Positions 12,765 through 23,540 of a stretch of 64,000 nt of DNA are shown one piece after another (the stretch's first letter is position 1; every line of letters starts with the position of its first letter). Source of the DNA: Mycocentrospora acerina (lineage: Eukaryota; Ascomycota; Dothideomycetes; Pleosporales); contig JAKUHH010000290.1 in NCBI GenBank assembly GCA_022701365.1, positions 248,001 through 312,000 on the forward strand, read 5' to 3'. A program made the translations under genes and the position numbers. Below the pieces are notes generated by a model. It was not told the origin of the DNA. It did not search any database and saw nothing but the letters and a program-made list of their open reading frames with translations.

Positions 12765-13271
12765 ATGACTGCAGATATGGACATCGACTTCACGCGCCGC
12801 AACAAGAAGCCCCGCCCGCTGTCTGAGCACGAAAAAGAGAAGTTGGACGAGTTTATCGACGCGATCCACTACTCTTCGAGGTGCGTTGTTGACACTGGAG
12901 CTGGTCGACGCGTCCCAGGCTGACACAATGTGCAGGTACTCAGATGAAGAGTACGAATACCGCCATGTGCAGCTTCCCAAGCAGATGCTCAAAGTCATTC
13001 CCAAGGACTATTTCGACGGCGCGCGAGGCACACTGAAGCTACTGTGGGAGGAGGAGTGGAGAGCGCTGGGAATCACACAGGTATGATGGCTAGAGCAGGA
13101 TAGAGTGCAGGAAGCTGACGCGTGCACAGAGCTTGGGCTGGGAGCACTACGAAGTGCACGAGCCAGAACCGCACATTCTTCTGTTCAAGTATGTTGCATT
13201 TGCGCAGGACCAAAACTTAATGCTAACAGTCGCGTAGGAGACCGATCAACTACCAACCTCCCATGCATTAA
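12765..13271 (+). CDS. CKS1: Cyclin-dependent kinase regulatory subunit CKS1
   Basis: Four exons: 12765-12880, 12936-13080, 13130-13188, 13238-13271; 117 codons plus TAA. The introns (55, 49 and 49 nt) are GT-AG and phases agree. The product is a small adaptor that binds Cdk1 and phosphorylated substrates and promotes multisite phosphorylation and degradation of cell-cycle regulators. Diagnostic blocks are IHYSSRYSDEEYEYRHVQLP (about residues 34-53), DYFDGARG, LLWEEEWRALGI, SLGWEHYEVH and the hinge HEPEPHILLFKRP (about 98-109) that permits beta-strand exchange. Length is typical of fungal CKS proteins. The start ATG follows CTTCACA; an in-frame second ATG lies four codons on. The last exon supplies only 11 codons. 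Confidence 0.95.
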
Positions 13272-16200
13272 AGTGACGATAATCCCTTTCACATGGTGTG
13301 AGGCCTCCGATTCGCCGATGACAACAAGACCATCATCGCTTCGACGATTCTAGACGCGGCTCGGCCTTCTCTGCGGCGATACCTTCCTACTTGACCATCC
13401 ATTTTGAGCAAGACTTGTTAGACACAACGACGACACGATAACGGCGGGACGATTGACGTGTTGGCGTCATGTTTGCGTGGATATCTTGGACATCGCCCGC
13501 GACAACATCTTTCGGGAAGACAACAAATGTCCGCCCTTGTACATACGACCTTTATGGGAGCTTCGAGGAGTACTGAGTACGGGTTACCATGTGTTTCAGC
13601 ATACGGCTTATGTCTGATGTAGGCCTGCGCTACAACGTTCACCGTTTGTCAAAATCTTTCTCCCGTATACCACCATAGTTATCTTTTGGACTTGCAGGAT
13701 GATGAGATGAGCCCTAATGCAAACTTTTCATGTTTCAAAATTTGGATGCAACACAATCCAGAGTTCTAATCAAGCTAGAATTATACACCATGATCGTATT
13801 TGCTTTTATCAGTGATCAGGATCATTCAAATTGCTGGTTATTGCCTATTTTAAGGAATCCGAAATGTCAATTTGGTAAACACGCTTTAAAGCTCACAAAG
13901 GATTGTTCGTCACTCCGTAATAGCGATCGATTGATCTGCTTCATTCGACAAAGTGAAATGTGCTGGCGAGTTGACGACGAACAACAAAAACTCGATACCG
14001 GCAGACAAGATTGGGTATAAACGAATCCAAGTCACTACGTTCTCAAATCATGAAAATTCGAAACTTGTACTTCAGTGCCACTTACGCAGCATAATTATGG
14101 AAGACTTTGAAAACCATAACAAAGAAAGTTGGTCAACGTTTGATTGTTCAATTATGAACTAAGGCTTCACAGCCTATCTTGTCTTGTTTCTACACCTCTT
14201 ATGCTTTATTCTTTCCCGACACCATGTTCTCTGACTCCTCTGCCATGTCCGTTGCAGCCCTCACTTCTGTCTCAACGCGATACATCAACAACAACGACAT
14301 CATTGGCTCTTGTGCAGACGCATACTATCCAATACCAGACAGTGGTACCACACGACCAGGACATCGCGTAACATGCCGCACCTAGGGCCTCATCGAGCTG
14401 CAAGCATTTCTCGTCACCATCACCGAGTATCAAAACAGTTTGACTTAGACTGTCGGCATTCCAATATACAACAACCGTAATCTGGACAATAGCTCTGTGC
14501 ACCATATTGAGAGGGAAGTCTACTTGGGCAGACCTCACTCGATCGAACTTGACAGCGATGACATGCCTTATTAGGGTGGCACGATGTTTTTGTTTGAAAA
14601 AAAGTCAACCAAGATGTTCAAGGGCCAGAGTGCATGAATTTCCTTCTGACAGATGTAGCCACCGTATTGAGCAATGAGTAAGACAACACCAAAATTACTG
14701 AAGCTGACAGTCAGCACCTGCAGAGGGGGGGCTGAACGAAACCTTCCGTACTGACACTTTAGGTGTAGCAGGACAGAACCCTGGAACCACAATCCAAGCT
14801 ATACGTAAAAACTGGGTCTCACCGCAGCTGATTTAAATAACTAATCATCAATACCAGGACCAATAGCATTTATAGGCGCCAACGCGCTCGAAGCGCCATC
14901 TTCCTCTGTTAACGAACGTTCAACGTGCTATCCGGCGCTTTTCAAGTCTAACGACGCAAGCTTCTGATTTAGCTTTAAAGATATGGGCAATCTGTATTGT
15001 GGATCTACAATCCACATGTTCTACGCTATCAACCTTATGCTGGCTGCATTTTGGCTACCTGATGGCGGTGTACATCGTGCGCATAGAGCCTCGGATTCGC
15101 ATCTGACTTATTTGTGACTTGTGGGTTTAAACAATAGGTTCTTGACGATGGCGCAACTAGATAGTGCGGGATATCCGTTGATGTCTGCTGTATTATTCGG
15201 TGGGATGGCTTTGGCAGTTTGCTTTTTTTAAAAACAAGGTATAGACACTTTAGAGTGGAAATGGTAATACTATGTACAGTCGTTGGAACAAGCACGTGCT
15301 TGACTGTCTGTGCACAGTGATCATTGAAGGAGCTTAGTAGGACCCACAATAATTCTAAGCAATTCATGCGATTCACGGCATGCTTATGGCAAGCTCAGGC
15401 AACGGTCAGGACAGAGTCAGTCCACTAAACGCCATTTCGAAGGGCCTAGCCCACCTGACCACGTGACGTACTTCCCAAAACGCCTAAACTTACCCCGGAC
15501 AGTGTCGGCCCGAGATCGCAGGTCTTCCCCGAGATGTCACTCCGCTTTCCTATCTGTCCAGTTTTATCACATGCTGATCCAAGACATCGATTTCGTAACA
15601 CCAACCTCAAACCTTGTAATTGTCAACCCCCCTCGAGCGGGAAAATTTCGGACCAGTCACGAGAGGCGGAACGCTCAACACAGCCTCGCAGACGGCAAAC
15701 GCGAGACTACAGACCCTAGTACTCATTACTACATACCGCTTTCGTAATGGAGGGGCAGATGTTCGCGGCAGAATTCATTTTTGTCTCTGCAGCTTTTTGC
15801 TGCCCAAAGGTGAAAGGTTTTGTGGTCGGAAGCTGTAATCGTGTCTAACGTGTAGTGCATTCTGTTGAGTTTTTGAGGGGGAAGGCGCTATACGCATATG
15901 GGTAATGTGGATGATGTTGGGATCGAGATACGCTGTAGTACCTACCTACTTGGTACTTCGTACACGGTCGCATTTGCGACGTCGGTGCGCGGAGATGTAC
16001 CGATGACATCAACGGCAATCTGGGTGGCTGGGCAAACGGGCAGTCTCGGGCACCAAAGCGCCGGAGTTTGCTCAAGACATGTCTTGCCTTTTTTGACCTT
16101 TCTTGCCTAAACAGCGAGCGGTGAGGCGGAGACAAGGGCATGGGCGGAGCGGAGATCTCGCGTGTAGGGTCTTGTAGTGGGGACAGAGACGCGTGTGGTG

Positions 16201-17342
16201 CGATTGCAGATTGTACCACATGGCCATAACGGGAGATCGTTTTTAGCATGCAGTCTGTGGGCAGTCTGAGTGACCAGAGGGGCAAATCGATATCACGACA
16301 AAAGTTTCCTGACTACCAAAGCCGCAGAGAATCGACTGCTCGAGCAGCCGTGCTAGAGTGACTAGAATTGATCCACGGAATTACTGCTGTCTGACGACCA
16401 ATTTCCGGAAGAATCCGCACAGAATGATAGGCAGCAGATCGTGGAACTCTGAACGGGAGACGTTACGCCATATGTGTAGTGACGTGCAGACGCCAATACC
16501 GAGTACATAACAGCAACTCAGTGCTTGGTTGGCTTGCCTGGGGACGACGTCGTGTTGATAGCAGCCGAAGAAGGTCCAGAGATAGCTGCCACAGATGGCA
16601 TAATATTTTTACGCGCACTAAAGATCTGGTGGGGGATTGTGCGCTCCCATTGGTCCCGTACTTTGCCTTATCGCTGTCCTCGAGTGGTTTGCGCTTCCAA
16701 AGCGTTGTGTTTATAATCGCTAGTCCGTTTTGGAAGCCAACCATTAGGTAACGAGCATCCAGGACATGGTCGCAACCGCGAAACAAAAGTCACCCTGAGC
16801 GCTGTTGCCCAGCAAACAACATCACTTTCACGACCTCAACCCCGATTATGCACTTGTCCAATCCCCACACAGGGTCCTAGGTCTCCAGGTCTCCAGTTCG
16901 CAACCCCAGCTCTCTCCCGGCCCTCCGCTCGTGCCTCCAACCCTCGACTTCAACCGCAAACCTTCAATGACGGCAAAAACCATTAACCATCTCATCCTTC
17001 TCGCAGCCATTGCAGGCAATTTAGGTCCCCATTCCTGACACTCCACCGGATTGATTTTCCTTGCATCCCTTCCGTTCTCGGACAGTACCACTTGTGGGTC
17101 ACCAACGCGACTCCCACGCGATAAGCCGTGCGATCCTAGGCCTGCATCTCCAAACAACCTCGCGTAACTGGTTATCGCGACACTTTGATACCTGTCAGCC
17201 ATTCTTCGGAGACTAGCCAACGGCCCGTGGCTTGTCTATCAGCAGTAAAGACCCAGTTTCCTAGCTGCAACTAAGCTCAAGTTGAGCCCTTAGCAACACG
17301 TCCTTATCTGGAGTGCACTACCCGTGTCCGACTGCTACCGAT
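13272..17342. other. Long intergenic interval without a supported gene
   Basis: About 4 kb between CKS1 and the TamA-like gene. Frames of up to 146 codons occur on both strands, but none shows a family motif, a plausible exon chain or a consistent codon pattern. The section from about 13.7 to 15.3 kb is relatively AT-rich. The section from 16.8 to 17.34 kb is CT-rich and probably carries the promoter and leader of the regulator starting at 17343. Confidence 0.5.
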
Positions 17343-19752
17343 ATGGCTACTGTCATGGCCATACAGCCTGCTATGCCACGGCCAACACCTGTGCCCATCG
17401 CTGCCGCCCGCCCTCGAAAGCAACAAAAGGCCTCCCCAGGTAAAGAGACTATAGTCACCGGCAAGCCTACCTCCAGCAACGGACCTGTTTCCAATATCCG
17501 CTCCAGGAGAGAACGACCTTGCGACGCCTGTAGGAGAAGGAAGAGTCGCTGTGTAATACACGAGGGCGCTGTTCTGTGCGTTCTCTGCGAGTTTCATAAG
17601 CAAGAGTGTACCTTTGTACAGAGTCCATTGCCAAGAAAGAGAAAGGTGGTCGATACCGACAAGAAAGATTCGCCAAACAATTCCAAGAAAAGGTATGTAC
17701 AAATGTTCCCGCTACTGTACGCCACTCGTCGTTCTGGGACCTTGCTTGAGAGACATTGAGCCGTCTTCCGTGCCGTTTCCGTCATGTCACGTGGCCACGT
17801 GAATTTGTCTCCAGCATGTAAATGATGAGACCAGCTCCCGCCAAATTTTCTATCTCCTACATGTTGCGCTGCATCTTGTCGCATAGTATTAATAGCTAAT
17901 ACGACTGCAGATCGGTGGACTCCGAGCCGCCCCCACTAGCGCTACCCACGCCCACCATTACTGCAACTGCGCCGAGTCCTCGACGTCCTCAACCCTCGCC
18001 GGCTAACATACACTTGCCGCAGTTGGGGGAGACGTTAGGCCTTCATAGGCGTCAACATAGCAGATATATTGGGCTGAGTTCTCCTTTTGACAACTTACTC
18101 ATTGGTCTTTCCCACTTTGATACCCGCAACGAGTCCACATTCGATCTCGGAACCCTTCGACGAGTGACTGACAATGAATGTTTCATCATGTTGCCTGACG
18201 AGAACACTCAAGACTATGCCGATGAGGCCAACGCTTTGAATCATGTTGAGCAGCTTGTCCATCCACACGGCCCTGCTCTTCTAGATCTGTATTTTCAGAT
18301 TGTGCATCCCAGTTTCCCTATTATCCAAAAGCACCTCTTTATCGAACGCTATCGAAATGGCGATCGGACTTTCTCTCCTGCCCTACTCGCCGGCATGTAC
18401 ATTTTGTCTCTCAACTGGTGGTCGCTTGATCCCAAGTTGGCACAATACTCCAAACCTGACGCAGCTCGACTTGAGGCTGTTGCGATGAGGTCGTTAACTG
18501 TTGCCATGGATAGACCCAAACTCTCGACCGTTCAGGCGGGGTTATTACTTTTACAGCGTCCAGAGGCCGATTCCTGGAGTCTAACCACACAGCTCGTGGC
18601 CATTGGACAGGAGCTTGGACTGCACCTTGACTGTTCAACTTGGTCAGTACCTGCATGGGAGCGAGGCCTGAGAAAGCGCATCGCTTGGGCATTATACATG
18701 CAGGACAAGTGGAGTTCGCTGATTCACGGCCGGCCCTCGCATATCTTCAACGCCAATTGGGCGGTAAAGCCAATCACTGAGGAGGATTTTAATGAAGAAG
18801 GTGACGGGTACGAGGTGCGACCAGAAGATTCAGAAGAAGAGCAAGAAGAGAATCATCGGAGTCGGGTACTGTTCGCTCAAATGATCAGCCTCACGCAGAT
18901 TATGGCCGAGGTCATGGATACTTTTTACACACAGACGGCCATCCAAGACTTTGCCAACGCGGGGAGGAAGTCAACAGAGCTTATTCTTGCACGAGCAAAG
19001 CCTGTACAAATCAAGCTCCGTCAGTGGCATGAGAGGCTGCCTGCAGAGGTCAAGATGCACACCCCGAGTAGGAGTAAGCTCATCTCGACCGGTAAGTCTA
19101 ATCCATATTTGATCTTTGTCGCATACTTACATTCGCAGGCTACCTGCATCTTGCCTACTTTGCCACAGAAATCACTCTTCACCGGCGCATTGTCCAATCT
19201 CTCGACGACACAAACCCCGACTCCTACGGCCTGTTCATGTGCCGCAACGCCGCCAAAACGCGCCTCATCTCTGCCATGGACTTTGTCAACCGCCTCAAGC
19301 CAGAGCATCTTCAGTCATTCTGGTATTTCGCCTCCAAAGTAAACTTTACACTTATTGGCACTTTCGGCTCCCTCCTCTGGGCAACGGCGCCCGCAAAGGA
19401 AGAAGCAGAATTCTATAAGCTACGCCTGCGAGAGTACCGCTGGACGCTGTCTGTTTCAGCCAAGCGCGCGGATTTCCTCGACTACGCCGTCTCCATGCTG
19501 GACGCAAGTCGTGCCATGCTGAACAACCTGGCTGAAAAACCCAGTCTCGCGGAGCAGATCAGCACTGCGGGAGTACCGCCCGCGCCGCCGAGAATGTTCT
19601 CGTCTAATCTTTCAATGCCGCAGTACCACGATGATGACATCGACATGGGCGACGATGGAGAACTTCGGCGCACCATGTCCGGAGAGAGCTTCGAGGGGTT
19701 CGACGATGGCTCGCAGGACGATAGTCGTGGCAATTCGCCGCGATCTGCATGA
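17343..19752 (+). CDS. tamA: Zn2Cys6 transcription regulator, TamA/DAL81-like
   Basis: Three exons: 17343-17692, 17911-19091, 19139-19752; 714 codons plus TGA. The binuclear zinc cluster has Cys 60, 63, 70, 79, 82 and 89 (CDACRRRKSRC ... CVLCEFHKQEC), followed by a basic PRKRK stretch. The middle region has the fungal-specific regulatory-domain signature HGPALLDLYFQIVHPSFPII, and ILSLNWW and the ARLEAVAMRSL..AMDRP pattern, as I remember it for Dal81/TamA, a co-activator of nitrogen-source genes (GABA, urea) with partner regulators. The C-terminus is acidic and Ser/Asp-rich. I chose the first ATG after the upstream frame opens. The first intron is 218 nt, several times longer than others here, and separates the zinc cluster from the rest. 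Class is certain from sequence; the TamA assignment is from family memory and less certain. Confidence 0.85.
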
Positions 19753-21326
19753 GAAAAAAAATCTCCTCATCCATTTTTTGTTCGATGAGTGAGATGCATG
19801 CCACTTTTTCTTCTTAATATGTGGGGTTTCTCCGGAGGGTTTTTTTGAGCTTTCCAGCAAGCGACTTTGATGTTTTTTTTAATACCACGGGAGGGACTTG
19901 GATGGAATGAATGCGGGGGCTGCAGGGGGGAGAAGGGCGGGGAAAGGTGGGGAGGCGAGAAACATTGGAAAAAAGGCGAGTGTCTTTGTATATACTTCTC
20001 GCTTGCACATCGATGATGGAATCGTGTGCGGTCGCGTAAGGATGGCGCGATATGGCGACAAATTACTCATGTCTCCGGAGGAGAGGGGAAAGGGGGGGCC
20101 TTGGGGAACTGAATGACGAACGCCTTTTGGCGGGTATGTGTAATGTTGACGAACGATGGATGGATGGATGACTACTATGATAATTACGATGATGATCACG
20201 AACGATGTCTTGGACTGACTGACTGACTGACTGAATGAATGATTTACTGTAGGTGGAACATACATCCATATATATATATATACGTACATAGACTTTGCAT
20301 ATAGATGAACAAGCATAGACGCGTTACTTTTGACGTTTTTTCCACCTCGCCCTCACTTTTCCGCATCCGCTCGACTTACCTTAAAAACCCGACGTTTAAA
20401 AAAAAAAGAAGTAAGGATGCATAGTTTCATGGTGAGAGAAGGAGAGAAAAGGAGAAGAAGAAAAATAGCATATACATGAAACCTAGTGATCACTCATATA
20501 AAGTAATCAAGAGAAGTAGTACATTTTCCAAACCTTCTCTTCTCATCTCACTTCTTTTCCCCAACCGGGGAAATTAGAAGGGCGAAACCACGGCGTTACT
20601 TAACCACGTATGTACGTACGCACGCATGCACTTACGCAGCAAGGCGACAGGGATCATCCGCCGCGCGAAACCATACCCAAGTGCTGGACATCTATCTAAC
20701 TACATTTTGATCTACCATGGGTGAACATGTGGATTCAACAGCGAGCAGGTAACTAAGAAAGTACGTGCATGGAGGTATGGACGGGGTGAAACAACGACGA
20801 CTTATTATTCGTGGAAACAGAATCCTTCTGAAGATTTTTTTTTCTGTTTCCATGAGGGGGAGAGGGGGGGTTCATGCAGTGTACTTTGTGAATTTTGCTG
20901 TGATTAGCCAATGGGAGGTGGGAGGTGGGAAAAGGCGGGCTGTACATACACGCACACACGGAGTGAGTATAATTCAATAGCGAGAACAAAATAGTGAAAG
21001 ATGGAGTACAGAGTCAAGGGGAAAAAGTATCGACTAGAAGATGATGTTCATATTAAATCAAGAATTACAAAAAAATGAAGTGGATTAGAATTATAAGAGC
21101 AGTAGTGTCAATCAATCAAGTCAGTCAGTCACACAAAAGTCACCAGCACAGAAGCGAAAAAAAAAACGATATCCATCGTGTCTCAGGAAAAAAAAAGTCT
21201 AGAATTTCAATCGCTACCATTTTCGGCCTTGCACCAAACCGTTGCTTTCGCCACAACATTTGGGGATGATAATAAAAAAAGAGAACGCGCAGTGGAGAAG
21301 ATAAGGTTGGAACTAGCCCCCCCTTT
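19753..21326. other. Convergent intergenic region with simple repeats
   Basis: About 1.6 kb between two convergent genes. It contains poly-T/A runs, purine-rich tracts, a GACT/GAAT and TA microsatellite cluster near 20.2 kb, and GT/ACGT-rich patches near 20.6 kb. It presumably holds both 3' UTRs. No gene is supported. Confidence 0.5.
20152..20285. repeat. Microsatellite cluster (ATGG, GACT, GAAT, TA)
   Basis: Consecutive short tandem arrays: GGAT units near 20158-20169, GACT units at 20213-20233, GAAT units just after, and a TA run at about 20268-20282. All are visible directly in the sequence. Confidence 0.85.
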
Positions 21327-22219
21327 TTACGCCGACGCAGTCGACGCGTAAATCTGCCCAGTGCTGGTCAATCCGCTTCCGCTGGCGCTGACCAGGAACT
21401 TCTCTGCGCCAGTAGCGGGCGCAGCCATGTAGTACGCGTACCTCTCGATCCAGCTCTGCTGGTCCAACCAGGGCAGAACCTCGGCGAGGAAGGCATCGAC
21501 ATCACCCTCGGTTACGCCAAACTCAGTGATCCAGATGGGCTTGTTAAATTGCTTGTACATGTTGGTGAAGTAGGTCTTGAAATCCTCAGCCTTGGCCCAA
21601 GCATACCAATGCGCGACGACAAAGTCGATTTGGCAGTTGCTGCAGCCTGAGATGAAAGAAGAAAGATAGTTGAGGCCCTTGTTGGCTTCAATGCCGTTGG
21701 TTACGGCGGGGGAGCCGATACGGAGACCTTGGGCAGCAAGGGGCTGAATGTACTTTTGGTGCGAAGAAATAGCATCTGAGATAGTCATGCCGGCGCCACC
21801 ACCACTAAATAGTGTCAGTGAAAAGATTTGGAGGTGAAAAGGAAAGGGAAGACGTACCCTTGCTGGTCTGGCTCGTTGAAGGACAGCACGTGTGAGACCT
21901 TGTACTTCTTCTGTGCGGCGGCTACGTTGGCGAACCAGCCCTCTGTGCACCAGGCTTGGCTGGAGTGGAGTAAAGGAACGTATTCGAGGTCGAGGGCTTC
22001 ACCGTCAATGACGGCCTCCCAGTCGTACATCCAGGTGATTTGAGAGTAGCCCTTGAAGTTGTGTGTGTAAGTTGATCCAGGGGTACCCGTAGCAGCGTAC
22101 TGCTTGGGGAATGAAATACCGCGCTTTCCGGCTACGCTGCGGGACTTCATGGCGATGGGGCTCGCGTCAACCATGGAGGAGAGACCTGCCAAGGCGAGGG
22201 AAAAGAATGTGGACTTCAT
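21327..22219 (-). CDS. Secreted GH128 glycoside hydrolase (Asl1-like beta-1,3-glucanase)
   Basis: Two exons: 22219-21858 and 21804-21327; 279 codons plus TAA, with a 53-nt GT-AG intron. A signal peptide (MKSTFFSLALAGLSSMVDAS) is followed by a KR site near residue 32 and the glycosyl-hydrolase catalytic core of the Asl1/GH128 type: GISFP, WMYDW (63-67), LSFNEPD with Glu116 as likely acid/base, VAHWY, and WITEFG with Glu215 as likely nucleophile. The family cleaves beta-1,3-glucan and includes wall-located fungal proteins. The length (about 250 residues mature) is normal and no carbohydrate-binding module is attached. A transmembrane anchor or GPI signal is not evident, so the enzyme is probably secreted or wall-associated. 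Confidence 0.9.
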
Positions 22220-23540
22220 GATGATGTCGGTTTGCAAAAACAAAGAATGAATGACTAGTTGTTAAAGGAGTGAACAACTAACTATAACCGCAATGGCAGG
22301 CAATGAAGATGAAGGAGTGTCTTGAGAAAGCAGGGAAAAGAAAAAAAGCCCGTTCAACTCCCATCGTGGGGTGTCATTCTTATACATGTGGAGATTGTCG
22401 CCAAAACGCCAATGCAGCTCTCCACTGCACGCCAATTCCTAAAGCCCTGGGCGTGTGTGTCGTGTTCTCTGACAGTCATGGCGCTTTCTCGTGGCCCGAT
22501 GCAGCGGCGGATTACCATTTAGTCTGCATACGCGGAGGAGAGCCGTAATTGGAGTGGATACCCTGGCGTTCTGGGCCGCTGACAAGTCGCTGCAGTGTCA
22601 TTGCGCGCGCCTCAACAGACGTGCCGTTCTTGGAACAACCAATCGAAGGCGAGGCCACACGTGACGTTGAAAGCTCCGATAGGTGGCTGCCGGTGCTAGA
22701 GTGCAGCAAGACGCATGTTTTGTTAGTTTGAACGGGCTAAACGTTGCGACCTTCCGGATGGCTCAGGAACCAGGTACAAGACGTGTCAGGCACATCCACG
22801 TCCATTCGTCCAAGAGTGCATGGCATGCATGTGTGTCTGTTTGTCCGGGAAGGTGTCAAACGGCTCCGCACCCTCCGTATTCGAGTCAGAATTGCACCGA
22901 AAGGAAGAGAGAAGGGGAGGACTCGCACATACAACAAGAACACGAATCACACGGCTCTGGGCCACGCGTCGCTTCTCCTTTCACAGTCGTTCTGTGCATT
23001 GGACAATGTGTGTATAGCACAATATCGACACGGCATCGCCTACGGTCATCAGCCGTCGGCACCAGATCCGCTGACGGGTAGGCATGTTGATCCTCCCTCG
23101 GTCGTCCCGCGGCTTCCGTCCACGTTTCTTTTGTTGGGATCTCCGCCAGGGAGGGGTGACCGAGCGTTGGCATGCGAGGAATGTGAAAGAAGGCGGGCGA
23201 TTCGAAGTTTCAGAATTTAAGCTCCGCAAAGCCCACGCACGCACGCGCGCGCCACAAGTGCTCGTGTTGGCGAGATGAGGGAGGCAGCGTTTGAACCATA
23301 TATAGAACGCCGCGTTGATAAACGCGTGTGTCTGTTGTGAATGCTTGTGTTGGTTGTGAATGCGTGTCTACCGTTATTTTACTTTGCAAGTGTATGAATT
23401 GATGTGATCTGAGTTTTTTCAGGCGCATACATCTTGGTAGAAGACAGAGAAGAATAGCAGAAAGTAGGTGTCCCCAAACTTGATCTGTCTGGCTCAAATC
23501 TAGCACAATAAACATACATGCTCAAATCCCCACACAACGC
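22220..23540. other. Intergenic region upstream of GH128 gene and downstream of PDI gene
   Basis: About 1.3 kb. Many overlapping motif-free frames occur because the composition is GC-balanced; none is supported. Poly-CT/GA tracts and a GTTGTGAATGC-type duplication near 23.33-23.37 kb are visible. It should contain the GH128 promoter (left) and PDI 3' UTR (right). Confidence 0.45.

Noticed and set aside
13730..14385. Several overlapping frames of 70-96 codons
   Set aside because: AT-rich region, no exon chain, no recognised protein.
15463..16786. Frames up to 146 codons on both strands
   Set aside because: Mutually overlapping shadows without motif; composition alone explains them.
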